Made by a program: the position numbers and the translations under genes
Notes under the pieces: model-generated
Seen by the model: only the letters and a program-made list of their open reading frames with translations
Told to the model about the DNA's origin: nothing
Databases searched by the model: none
Shown here: in pieces, positions 9,063 to 16,916 of the stretch
Position numbering within the stretch: position 1 is the stretch's first letter
Layout of the letters: every line of letters begins with the position of its first letter
DNA from: Pontiella sulfatireligans
GTDB lineage: Bacteria > Verrucomicrobiota > Kiritimatiellia > Kiritimatiellales > Pontiellaceae
Direction of reading: 5' to 3'
Length of the DNA stretch: 64,000 bases
Assembly (NCBI RefSeq): GCF_900890705.1
Contig: NZ_CAAHFH010000001.1
Span: forward strand, 558,001-622,000

Positions 9063-11648
9063 ATGAACACAAACGTAATGACTGCCGCCATTGCTCTTTT
9101 GGTGTCCAGCGCCGGTTTTGCCGATGTTCGGCCGGCCGCGCTGTTTGCGGATAACATGGTGCTTCAGCGCGAGACGCAGGCCCCCGTCTGGGGCCGGGCG
9201 GATGCGGACGAAAAGGTGATGGTCAGCGGAAGCTGGGGGGAAACCGCATCAACGAAAGCAGATGAGTCCGGTAAATGGAGTGTTAAACTGCAAACGCCGG
9301 CGGCGGGCGGGCCGTACACACTTACGATCAAGGGGGACAACACGGTTGAAATCAAAAATGTGCTCTCCGGGGAGGTCTGGTTCTGTTCGGGGCAGTCAAA
9401 TATGGATTTTGCATTGAACATGCTGGCCAAGACCTCGTCGCGGACGGAGAAAAAATATGAGCCTGCGGCCACCTGTGTGAGGCAGGAGATGGAAACGGCG
9501 CAGGATGAGCTTTTCCGTCAGTTTGAGGTTGAGAAAAACACCTCTCCATTTGAGTCGCTGGATGCGCTAAAAGGCCGTTGGAAGGCTTCTTCGGCGGCGA
9601 ACAATCCGGCGTTTTCGGCGACGGCCTACTTTTTCGGCCGCGAGCTGCGCAAGGAGCTTGGTGTTCCGGTGGGCTTGATTAAGTGCGCATGGGGCGGAAC
9701 CCGGGTGGAGCCTTGGATCCCTGCCGGGGAGTATCTGAAGGATGATGAAATGGCCGCTTATTTTGAGCGCGAAAGCACAGGGCTGAAGGATCAAATTTCA
9801 AAATGGAATCCGGCAAAGGTGGAGGAGCGATATCAGGCCGCGTTGAAAAGATGGGAGACCACCAAGAAAGGCCGCAAACCCAGACCTGCGAGTAATCCGA
9901 AAGAAAACAAGCAGATGCCGGCGACGCTGTTTAATGCGATGGTTAATCCGGTGATTCCCTATGCCATGAAAGGCGCGATCTGGTATCAGGGGGAAAACAA
10001 TGCCAGCCACAATACTGAAAATTATGAACACAATTTCCGGGCGATGATCAGTGCATGGCGCGAGCACTGGGATCAGGGCGATTTTCCGTTCTATTTTGCC
10101 CAGTTGGCTAACTTCAAAGCGCCCGTCACGGAACCTGTTGAGTTCAACGGATGGGCGTCGATCTGCGATCAGCAACGGAGGACGCTCAGCCTGAAAAACA
10201 CCGGCATGGCGGTGCTGAATGATATCGGCGAGGCCAATGACATCCATCCGCACAACAAGATGGACGTGGGCAAAAGGCTGGCTCTGTGGGCGTTGAAACA
10301 TGATTACAACAGGAATGTCCCAGCTTGCAGCGGGCCCCTTTACAAACATCATAAAATCAAGGGTGATCGCGTGATCATCACGTTCGACCATGCGGGTTCC
10401 GGGCTGATGACGGGGAACAAAACCGGGATGGCCGATACGCAGAAAACGGATGAACCACCGAAATACTTCCAGATTTGCGGCAAGGATCGTCAATGGAAAT
10501 GGGCGCAGGCTGAAATTACGGGCAAGGACACGATTGCGGTTTCTCATCCGGAAGTAGCGGAGCCGGCCGTTGTCCGGTATGCGTGGGCACAGAATCCTGA
10601 AGCAGCCAATCTTTACAACAAAGAGGGTCTGCCCGCTTCTGTTTTTACCACAGAGGCTGAAATTCCTGTGAACGCTGCGCTGAAGCCCGCCGCCAAACCG
10701 GTTACTGAAGGCTCCCCAAAAACACGGGTTTCAAGATTGGAAGCCGGAGAGAAGCAAACCGTGGTGGTCTATGGCACCAGCCTGACGGCGGTGGGAGCAT
10801 GGGTAGATCAGCTCCGGGCAGTGCTTGAACAGAATTATCCCGGCCAGATCACGCTCATCAACAGCGCCCGGGGCGGGAGCAATTCCGAGTGGGGCCGGAA
10901 ATCGTTTGATGAACGGGTGATTCAGAAAAAGCCCGACACGATGTTCATTGAGTTCGCGATCAATGATGCGGTGGCCAGCCGCAAAGTCAGCGTGGAGAAA
11001 GCGCGCGAAAATCTGGAGGATATGATCGACCGGCTTCTGGCGGCGCAGCCTGATTGTAAAATTATTCTCATGACGATGGATCCGGCGGTTTCTCATCATG
11101 CGGATCGCCGGCCCGACCTCGTCACCTACTATCAGATGTACCGCGATGTGGCGAAGGCGCGGGGATTCCTGCTGATCGATCACTATCCGAACTGGGAAAA
11201 ACTCCTGAATGAAGATCCCGGGCTTTTTATTCAATATGTTCCGGACGGGATTCACCCCGTCCGCGACGGGGCGCTCCAGGTGATTATGCCCGCGATGATG
11301 AGTGCCCTTGGATTGAAGAAAGGGAAGCCTGAATTGAATGAGCAGACACCCTGCTGGAACTATCTGTTCGGAATGATGGATAAATTGGAGGAGCGGGACA
11401 GAAAGGTTACGCGGTCGGAATATAACCTCTACTGGAAACAGCAATTTGCCAAGTCGGATGCCGATAAAGATGGCGCGCTGATAGCGGACGAATATAAATC
11501 GGCCGTTCTCTTTAAGCACATCGATGCGGATAACGACGGCACGATAACGCTCGAAGAATACCTGGCAACCTATGCGCCGTTCTTTGGGCCGCACGATGCC
11601 AACTCGGATGGCAAGCTGGTTCAAGGCGAAATCTGGAAGGTGAAATGA
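9063..11648 (+). CDS. Secreted sialate-O-acetylesterase-like / SGNH hydrolase fusion with EF-hands
   Basis: A trimodular exported enzyme of about 861 residues. Residues 20-520 form a SASA (DUF303) domain with FCSGQSNMDF at its start, split by a charged insert. Residues 565-750 form a second SGNH domain with all four blocks visible: YGTSLT (nucleophile Ser), RGGSNSEWG, FAIND and DGIHP (Asp-His). Residues 760-860 carry calcium EF-hand loops (DADKDGALIADE, DADNDGTITLEE, DANSDGKL). It probably removes acetyl or similar esters from the polysaccharide at two different positions. I start at the ATG at 9063 because GGAG lies 6 nt before it; an upstream in-frame ATG at 8949 would bury the signal peptide. 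Its nearest relative here is the gene at 24552. Confidence 0.9.
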   Translation: MNTNVMTAAIALLVSSAGFADVRPAALFADNMVLQRETQAPVWGRADADEKVMVSGSWGETASTKADESGKWSVKLQTPAAGGPYTLTIKGDNTVEIKNVLSGEVWFCSGQSNMDFALNMLAKTSSRTEKKYEPAATCVRQEMETAQDELFRQFEVEKNTSPFESLDALKGRWKASSAANNPAFSATAYFFGRELRKELGVPVGLIKCAWGGTRVEPWIPAGEYLKDDEMAAYFERESTGLKDQISKWNPAKVEERYQAALKRWETTKKGRKPRPASNPKENKQMPATLFNAMVNPVIPYAMKGAIWYQGENNASHNTENYEHNFRAMISAWREHWDQGDFPFYFAQLANFKAPVTEPVEFNGWASICDQQRRTLSLKNTGMAVLNDIGEANDIHPHNKMDVGKRLALWALKHDYNRNVPACSGPLYKHHKIKGDRVIITFDHAGSGLMTGNKTGMADTQKTDEPPKYFQICGKDRQWKWAQAEITGKDTIAVSHPEVAEPAVVRYAWAQNPEAANLYNKEGLPASVFTTEAEIPVNAALKPAAKPVTEGSPKTRVSRLEAGEKQTVVVYGTSLTAVGAWVDQLRAVLEQNYPGQITLINSARGGSNSEWGRKSFDERVIQKKPDTMFIEFAINDAVASRKVSVEKARENLEDMIDRLLAAQPDCKIILMTMDPAVSHHADRRPDLVTYYQMYRDVAKARGFLLIDHYPNWEKLLNEDPGLFIQYVPDGIHPVRDGALQVIMPAMMSALGLKKGKPELNEQTPCWNYLFGMMDKLEERDRKVTRSEYNLYWKQQFAKSDADKDGALIADEYKSAVLFKHIDADNDGTITLEEYLATYAPFFGPHDANSDGKLVQGEIWKVK

Positions 11649-11722
11649 AGAAGCAAGGCCGTGCTGCTTCATGCGCAGCTATGGCGCTCTATTTCGGAAT
11701 TAGCTCAAAAAAAGAAGAATAT

Positions 11723-12433
11723 CTGAATCCGTTGGCTAACGAACACTCGGTATTCAAGAGCTGATCAACTCTTCATTTTGGCCCGCGTTTACCTGCACGA
11801 TTGCTCCGTGTCCCTGATTTCATTGCCCCGGTTCGGATAACTCCCTGATTTCCTGGCTGCAAAGGCCCGGTTTTCCCTTTCGCAGGCGCACGGCTTCTTC
11901 CGCGTGGGCGGTGGGCGCGGTTGATGGATGGTCTGGTTATGCGTAGGAGCTGGCGATGTCGCGTATGACATCGAACCAGGGGCATCGTTTACCGTGGTGC
12001 AGTTCGGTTGTCCCGCCGTGTCGGACGAGCCGGACGGCGCAGTAGATGATGTTTTGAAGTACGGTTTTGAGCCGCCAGCGCTTGGCGTTGATCCTTTGCG
12101 GGGCTGTGGCTTTGCGCTTGATGACCTCTTGTCCGAGGGTGCGCAGCAGGTTGAATGCGACCATGGCGCAGAGCAGGATGTCGCGGTCGGCGATGGCATC
12201 TGAGCGGCGTGGTTGGAAATTCGGGGGGAGCGTTGCCTTTGGAAGGTTGCCGAGCACGAGGCTGCAAAGGTGATTTCCGCTGGTTGAGTTGAGTTCGCCC
12301 TTGCCGGTCTTAAGCTTATAGTGTTTCATTTCTTCACCTGTTGGGTTGGTTTTTTGTTTTAGCGAACGGATGTATTAGTCATTCTGGTCCAACAGGTAAC
12401 TATTAATTAAGAGGTATTGTCTAACGGATTCAG
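11723..12433. mobile_element. 711-bp relic flanked by 11-bp inverted repeats
   Basis: CTGAATCCGTT at 11723-11733 recurs inverted (AACGGATTCAG) at 12423-12433. Between them lies a C-terminal transposase fragment on the minus strand. Such an arrangement fits the remains of an insertion sequence or a small derivative of one. No target-site duplication is evident. Outside the transposase fragment I see no gene in 11649-12605. Confidence 0.4.
11937..12329 (-). pseudogene. C-terminal fragment of a DDE transposase (IS1380-like)
   Basis: The 130-residue frame ends like an IS1380-type transposase: AMVAFNLLRTLG, then RRINAKRW-like and WRLKTVLQNIIYCAVRLVRHGG segments. The N-terminal two thirds, including the first catalytic Asp residues, are missing. 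It is a dead remnant. The family assignment is by eye from the tail only. Confidence 0.6.
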
Positions 12434-12493
12434 GTAATACTTTATCTCAATCGATTGATGCCCCTGCCGGGCGCTTTTTCACGTGATGGCGAC

Positions 12494-12538
12494 ATCATCT
12501 AAATAGATGATAGGCAGATCGTTTGGGGGTGCTACTCT
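12494..12538 (+). promoter_or_regulatory. Operator-like palindrome, copy 3, with -10-like hexamer
   Basis: ATCATC-TAAATA-GATGAT at 12494-12511, followed by AGGC. TACTCT at 12533-12538 begins after exactly 21 nt. The downstream leader of about 60 nt ends in a strong GGAGGAG ribosome-binding site before the ATG at 12606. Confidence 0.65.
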
Positions 12539-12605
12539 AGAATTCGAATTGGGAGATCTGCGTGGATCTCGATCTGTGTGTTAACTAGTAAATGGAGGAG
12601 TTAAG

Positions 12606-15600
12606 ATGATGAGAAAAATAAAATTATTCACGGCAGCCTTGGTGCTGTCAGTTGCGGCGCAGGCGGGTGCACAGCTTTACACTCAGGATTTCGAGACCAA
12701 TCCAGGGTATACCCCCTCCAATGACCACGCGGTAGGTGCCGCTGGCTCAACGGCAGCATATCACGCATTTGGCGAGTGGGGTGGCACAGCTGACATTGGC
12801 ATAACCCAGACTAACGGTGCGCTTCAGATCAGCTCAAACACCAGCGGCAGCAGTGCGCGTAATCGGGGCTTTACGGTAACTATCGATACGTCGACTTGGG
12901 TCGCGGGAATTCATACCGTCTCATTCGATGTCACCAACTTTGTAGACGGCACGGGTACGGCGGGAATGGCGGTCCATGAAGGAAGCGGCTTGGATACCCT
13001 CTATGCCCAGTGGGATGTTGGCGGTAACAGTGCTGGCGACAGTTGGCCGCGGGAACAAGGAACGGCACCCAGCGCCGTGATCGGCGACACCGGCTCCCGT
13101 GGAACGGGCATCACGGCCAATGGAACGTATAGCTTTGATGTCGCACTGACCGAGGCAGGCGTGGCCGGGGATTATATGACGTTGGCATTTGCCCAGATAA
13201 GGACACTTGGCACGGAATTGGCTCCGACATTCGACATCGACAATGTGCTGGTCGATGTGTTTTTTGGACCAAACCTTCCTCCAGTCGCCGATGATCAGAG
13301 CGTAGACGTGGTGCAGAATAAATTCGTGGACATCACATTGGTCGCAATTGATCCGGAAGGCAGCAACCTGACCTACTCCGTGGGTTCGCCCACCAACGGT
13401 GTGTTGACCGGCGCGACTAACAACTGGACCTATACGCCGGACACGGATTACACCGGGCCAGACAGCTTTACCTTTACGGCTAACGATGGCGAAACAGACA
13501 GCGAACCGGCCACGGTTTCGATTTCGGTAAATCTGAACACTCAGCCTGTTGCCGACGCGCAAGGCGTAGTCGTAGAGAAGAATACGTCCCTTGAAATCAC
13601 ATTGACCGCAAGTGATCTGGAAACGGCAACTAGCAACCTGACCTATTCTGTGGGTACGCCCACCAACGGTGTGTTGACCGGCGCGACTAACAACTGGACC
13701 TATACGCCGGACACGGATTATTTCGGGCCAGACAGCTTTACCTTTACGGTTAACGATGGCGAAACAGACAGCGAACCGGCCACGGTTTCCATCGTGGTGT
13801 TTGAGCAGCCGGTGGAGGGAACGATCCTCTATGAAGAAGATTTCTCGACCGATCCGGGGTATACCAACGCCGGCACCACGGCGATAGGTTCCGACACGAA
13901 CGGAGTGGGGACCTATTTCACATTTGGCGAATACAATGGCTCCGGTGACATTGGTGAGACCACGGACGCCGGTGTGCTTCACATCGACTCAAACACCGAG
14001 GGCGCCGGTGCGCGTTCGCGGGGCCTGTCGGTATTTATCGATACATCGGCTGCGGGCCCGGGAACCTATACCGTCTCATTCAATGTCGCCAACTGGGTCG
14101 ACGGCACGGGTACGGCGGGATTCAAGGTGTTTGAAGGAAGCGGCCTTGATACCGGCTATCTCGATATAGATAATGTCGATAACGCTACGAATGGCGCCGT
14201 TCCAAAAAAAACCGGCGGGACGGCAACATGGGTCGCGCTCGGCGAAACCGGCGCCGGAGGAACGGGCATCTCGAGCAATGGATTTGTGAGCTTTGAAGTC
14301 GAACTGACCGAGGCAGGCCAGACCGGGGATTATCTGGCGTTGGCACTCACTCAGGTGAGGACACTTGGCACGGAATTGGCTCCAACATTCGACGTCGATA
14401 ACGTGTGGGTGGGTGTGGGTGCTCCGCCGCCAGTTGCAGACGCGCAGAGCGTAGACGTGGTGCAGAATTCATTCGTGGACATCACGTTGACCGGAAGCGA
14501 TCTGGAAGGCAGCAACCTGACCTATTCCGTGGAGGATACGCCCACCAACGGTGTGTTGACCGGAACGGCTCCGGACCTGACCTATACGCCGACCACGGAT
14601 TATCTCGGGCCAGACAGCTTCACCTTTACAGTTTACAATGGCGGTACAACCAGTGCGCCCTCCACGGTTTCGATTTCTGTAAATATGCAACAGCCGCCTG
14701 TTGCCGACGCGCAGAGCGTAAAGGCAGAGAAGAATTCATTTGTGGACATCACATTGACCGGAAGCGATCCGGAAGGCAGCCCCCTGACCTATGATGTGGG
14801 TACGCCCACCCATGGTGTGTTGACGGGGACGGCTCCGGACCTGACCTATACGCCAAACACAGACTATGAGGGTGCCGACAGTTTCACCTTTACGGTTAAC
14901 GATGGCGAAGCAAACAGCGAACCGGCCACGGTTTCCATCGAGGTGGTTGTGCCGCCGCCGGCCGGTGTTATGGTTCAGTGGGGTTCTGCCGAAGGTGAGA
15001 CCGACATTATTGCGGTAACCACGATCAATAATGCGAACAATATGCAGACCACGTGGGATGGAGACCTGCTTACTGGAGGATATGCCGGTTATTATCCGAA
15101 TGCAGGCATCACCCGGTCGCCCAACATTTATGGGGCTGGATCGATTGCCAATGAGGAATCCGAGATTGTCGACGATGCATCCGGAGATTATATCCGGAAC
15201 ACATCCAACGTTTCGGGGTATGAAAATAACATCCAGTTCATGCTCGTCTGGCAGGATTTCCTGACGGCGGATCGGGCGGTCACAGACTTTTCCATTATGG
15301 TTCGAGGGGTTGCGAATAAACTTAATACCGGGTCAGTCCAATGGCTAGTTGAGCAGGATAGTCAGTGGTACATCAGCGCGAATACCTATGCATTCGACAG
15401 TTCGGGCTATGCAACCCATTCGGCCAACATTTCGACCCTTTCCTGGAATCTCTTCACGCCGTTTTCTGGCGGAACAGCCGTCATTGGTGCGGCCGCAACG
15501 CCGACGCTGGATAATATCACTGCAGTCGGCTACTACGCCGATGTTTCTTGTCCCGAGGGCCAAACCTTTGCGGGAGCCGAGGCGATGTATTTTCAGTGCC

Positions 15601-16022
15601 GGGAGGAGGTTCAAATTGTCGACTCGTATGACTCATGGGCGCTTTCCTATGGCCTGACCGGCGCTGATACCAACGGGAATGCCGATGTGGAAAACGGCGG
15701 ACTTGGCGATGGGCTCGAAAACCTGATGGAATACGCCCTCGGCGGCAATCCGACCAACGACGACGCGGCTGCGGTTTCTCCGAGCACCTATATGGCCGAC
15801 GATGCCGGGACCGACTGGTTCTACCATGTCTATAATCAAAATCAGGATCCGAGCCTGACCTTCACGGTGGGTGCCACTCCGGATCTGGTCTTCACCGCAG
15901 TCGACACCAACGACGTCGAGTTGGTTGGCGAAACGGCGGAGTCCGGCGGCTTCAAGACCGTCACCAGCCGGACCGAGGCCTCTACCGACGCCAAGTTCAT
16001 CAAACTGGATGTGAGCCAGTAA
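12606..16022 (+). CDS. Large secreted Ig-repeat protein with duplicated jelly-roll modules
   Basis: An 1138-residue exported protein with no catalytic motif that I recognise. Domains in order: signal peptide (1-23); module A1 (about 24-220, starting at the QDFETNPGY segment); two Ig-like repeats of the PVADxQSV...DSFTFTxNDGE type (226-309, 313-398); module A2 (407-602); two more Ig-like repeats (608-694, 697-783); an unrecognised beta-rich region (786-1005); and a C-terminal tail with NLMEYALGGNPTND (1006-1138). Module A recurs in the PEP-CTERM protein at 16092 and the tail recurs in the protein at 16917. It has no PEP-CTERM signal itself. A role as a cell-surface or secreted glycan-binding scaffold is inferred. 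It is the first gene behind operator copy 3. Confidence 0.85.
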   Translation: MMRKIKLFTAALVLSVAAQAGAQLYTQDFETNPGYTPSNDHAVGAAGSTAAYHAFGEWGGTADIGITQTNGALQISSNTSGSSARNRGFTVTIDTSTWVAGIHTVSFDVTNFVDGTGTAGMAVHEGSGLDTLYAQWDVGGNSAGDSWPREQGTAPSAVIGDTGSRGTGITANGTYSFDVALTEAGVAGDYMTLAFAQIRTLGTELAPTFDIDNVLVDVFFGPNLPPVADDQSVDVVQNKFVDITLVAIDPEGSNLTYSVGSPTNGVLTGATNNWTYTPDTDYTGPDSFTFTANDGETDSEPATVSISVNLNTQPVADAQGVVVEKNTSLEITLTASDLETATSNLTYSVGTPTNGVLTGATNNWTYTPDTDYFGPDSFTFTVNDGETDSEPATVSIVVFEQPVEGTILYEEDFSTDPGYTNAGTTAIGSDTNGVGTYFTFGEYNGSGDIGETTDAGVLHIDSNTEGAGARSRGLSVFIDTSAAGPGTYTVSFNVANWVDGTGTAGFKVFEGSGLDTGYLDIDNVDNATNGAVPKKTGGTATWVALGETGAGGTGISSNGFVSFEVELTEAGQTGDYLALALTQVRTLGTELAPTFDVDNVWVGVGAPPPVADAQSVDVVQNSFVDITLTGSDLEGSNLTYSVEDTPTNGVLTGTAPDLTYTPTTDYLGPDSFTFTVYNGGTTSAPSTVSISVNMQQPPVADAQSVKAEKNSFVDITLTGSDPEGSPLTYDVGTPTHGVLTGTAPDLTYTPNTDYEGADSFTFTVNDGEANSEPATVSIEVVVPPPAGVMVQWGSAEGETDIIAVTTINNANNMQTTWDGDLLTGGYAGYYPNAGITRSPNIYGAGSIANEESEIVDDASGDYIRNTSNVSGYENNIQFMLVWQDFLTADRAVTDFSIMVRGVANKLNTGSVQWLVEQDSQWYISANTYAFDSSGYATHSANISTLSWNLFTPFSGGTAVIGAAATPTLDNITAVGYYADVSCPEGQTFAGAEAMYFQCREEVQIVDSYDSWALSYGLTGADTNGNADVENGGLGDGLENLMEYALGGNPTNDDAAAVSPSTYMADDAGTDWFYHVYNQNQDPSLTFTVGATPDLVFTAVDTNDVELVGETAESGGFKTVTSRTEASTDAKFIKLDVSQ

Positions 16023-16044
16023 TCGATTGTTAAAACGAAATTGC

Positions 16045-16068
16045 GGCGGCGGTGCATGCACCGCCGCC
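16045..16068 (+). promoter_or_regulatory. Perfect 24-nt GC-rich palindrome between two secreted-protein genes
   Basis: A 12-bp self-complementary stem centred on TGCA, made of GGCGGCGG and CCGCCGCC arms, in the 69-nt gap between the Ig-repeat gene and the PEP-CTERM gene. No T-run follows, so it is more likely an mRNA-stabilising or attenuating hairpin than a terminator. The AAGGAG site of the next gene begins about 10 nt later. Confidence 0.6.
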
Positions 16069-16091
16069 ATAACAAGGAAAAGGAGAACAAA

Positions 16092-16844
16092 ATGAAGAAA
16101 CTATGGACAGGAATAATGATCACAGCGGTCATGGCGGCTACCTCGCAGGTGAGTGCAGATCTCTACAACGAGGATTTCTCGACCGATCCGGGGTTTGCAG
16201 CAGTCAACGGCCTCACGGCGATAGGTGCCACTGGCTCATTGGGGACATATTTCGCATTTGGCGAGTACAATGGCTCCGATGGCCTTGGCGTGACCACGAG
16301 CACCGGTGTGCTTCACATCGACACAAACGACAGAGCTAATCGTAATCGGGGTCTGTCGGTATTTATCGATACGTCGGCTGCGGCCGCGGGAACCTATACC
16401 GTCTCATTCGATGTCTTGAACTTTGTAGCCGGCACGGGTACGACGCCTGGCTACTCGGGCTTTAAGGTATTTGAAGGAAGCGGCCTTGATACCGGCCATA
16501 TCACGTTGGATAATATCGATAATGACACGTCTCCCGCCGTTCCAAGAAGAGATAAAAGCAGCACGGCAGCAGTATGGACCGACCTCGGTAACACCTGGGG
16601 CGCCGGCACCGAGGGATCGGGCATCTCGGCCAATGGAACGGTGAGCTTTGATGTCGAACTGACCGAGGCAGGCGTGGCCGGGGATTATCTGGCGTTGGCA
16701 TGGGTTCAGCAAATGCTGGATATTGAGGCTCCGAGCTTCGACGTCGACAATATTAGCGTGACGATTCCTGAACCGGCCACGCTGGGCATGATCGCCTCCT
16801 TCGGGGTAGGAGTGCTGTTTATCCGTCGCAGAATTATGATGTAG
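16092..16844 (+). CDS. PEP-CTERM sorting-domain protein with one jelly-roll module
   Basis: A 250-residue exported protein: signal peptide (1-23), one module A (about residues 24-220, starting with YNEDFSTDPGF), and a C-terminal PEP-CTERM tail (PEPATLG, a hydrophobic stretch and RRR). PEP-CTERM tails are recognised by exosortase, which is not encoded in this window. The module is closely related to A1 and A2 of the upstream protein, so both may bind or coat the same material. AAGGAG sits about 7 nt before the ATG at 16092; an earlier TTG in the same frame is not a credible start. Confidence 0.9.
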   Translation: MKKLWTGIMITAVMAATSQVSADLYNEDFSTDPGFAAVNGLTAIGATGSLGTYFAFGEYNGSDGLGVTTSTGVLHIDTNDRANRNRGLSVFIDTSAAAAGTYTVSFDVLNFVAGTGTTPGYSGFKVFEGSGLDTGHITLDNIDNDTSPAVPRRDKSSTAAVWTDLGNTWGAGTEGSGISANGTVSFDVELTEAGVAGDYLALAWVQQMLDIEAPSFDVDNISVTIPEPATLGMIASFGVGVLFIRRRIMM

Positions 16845-16870
16845 TTTCTGCGCCATTGAACATGTTGAAA

Positions 16871-16899
16871 AGAGCTCCTTCAGTTTCTGGAGGAGCTCT
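16871..16899 (+). terminator. Hairpin after the PEP-CTERM gene
   Basis: AGAGCTCCT at 16871-16879 pairs with AGGAGCTCT at 16891-16899, a 9-bp stem extended by CAG/CTG inside. The following bases are only CTTAGG, so termination would be weak. It may reduce rather than stop read-through into the gene starting 18 nt later. Confidence 0.5.
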
Positions 16900-16916
16900 C
16901 TTAGGATAGGCTTGAA

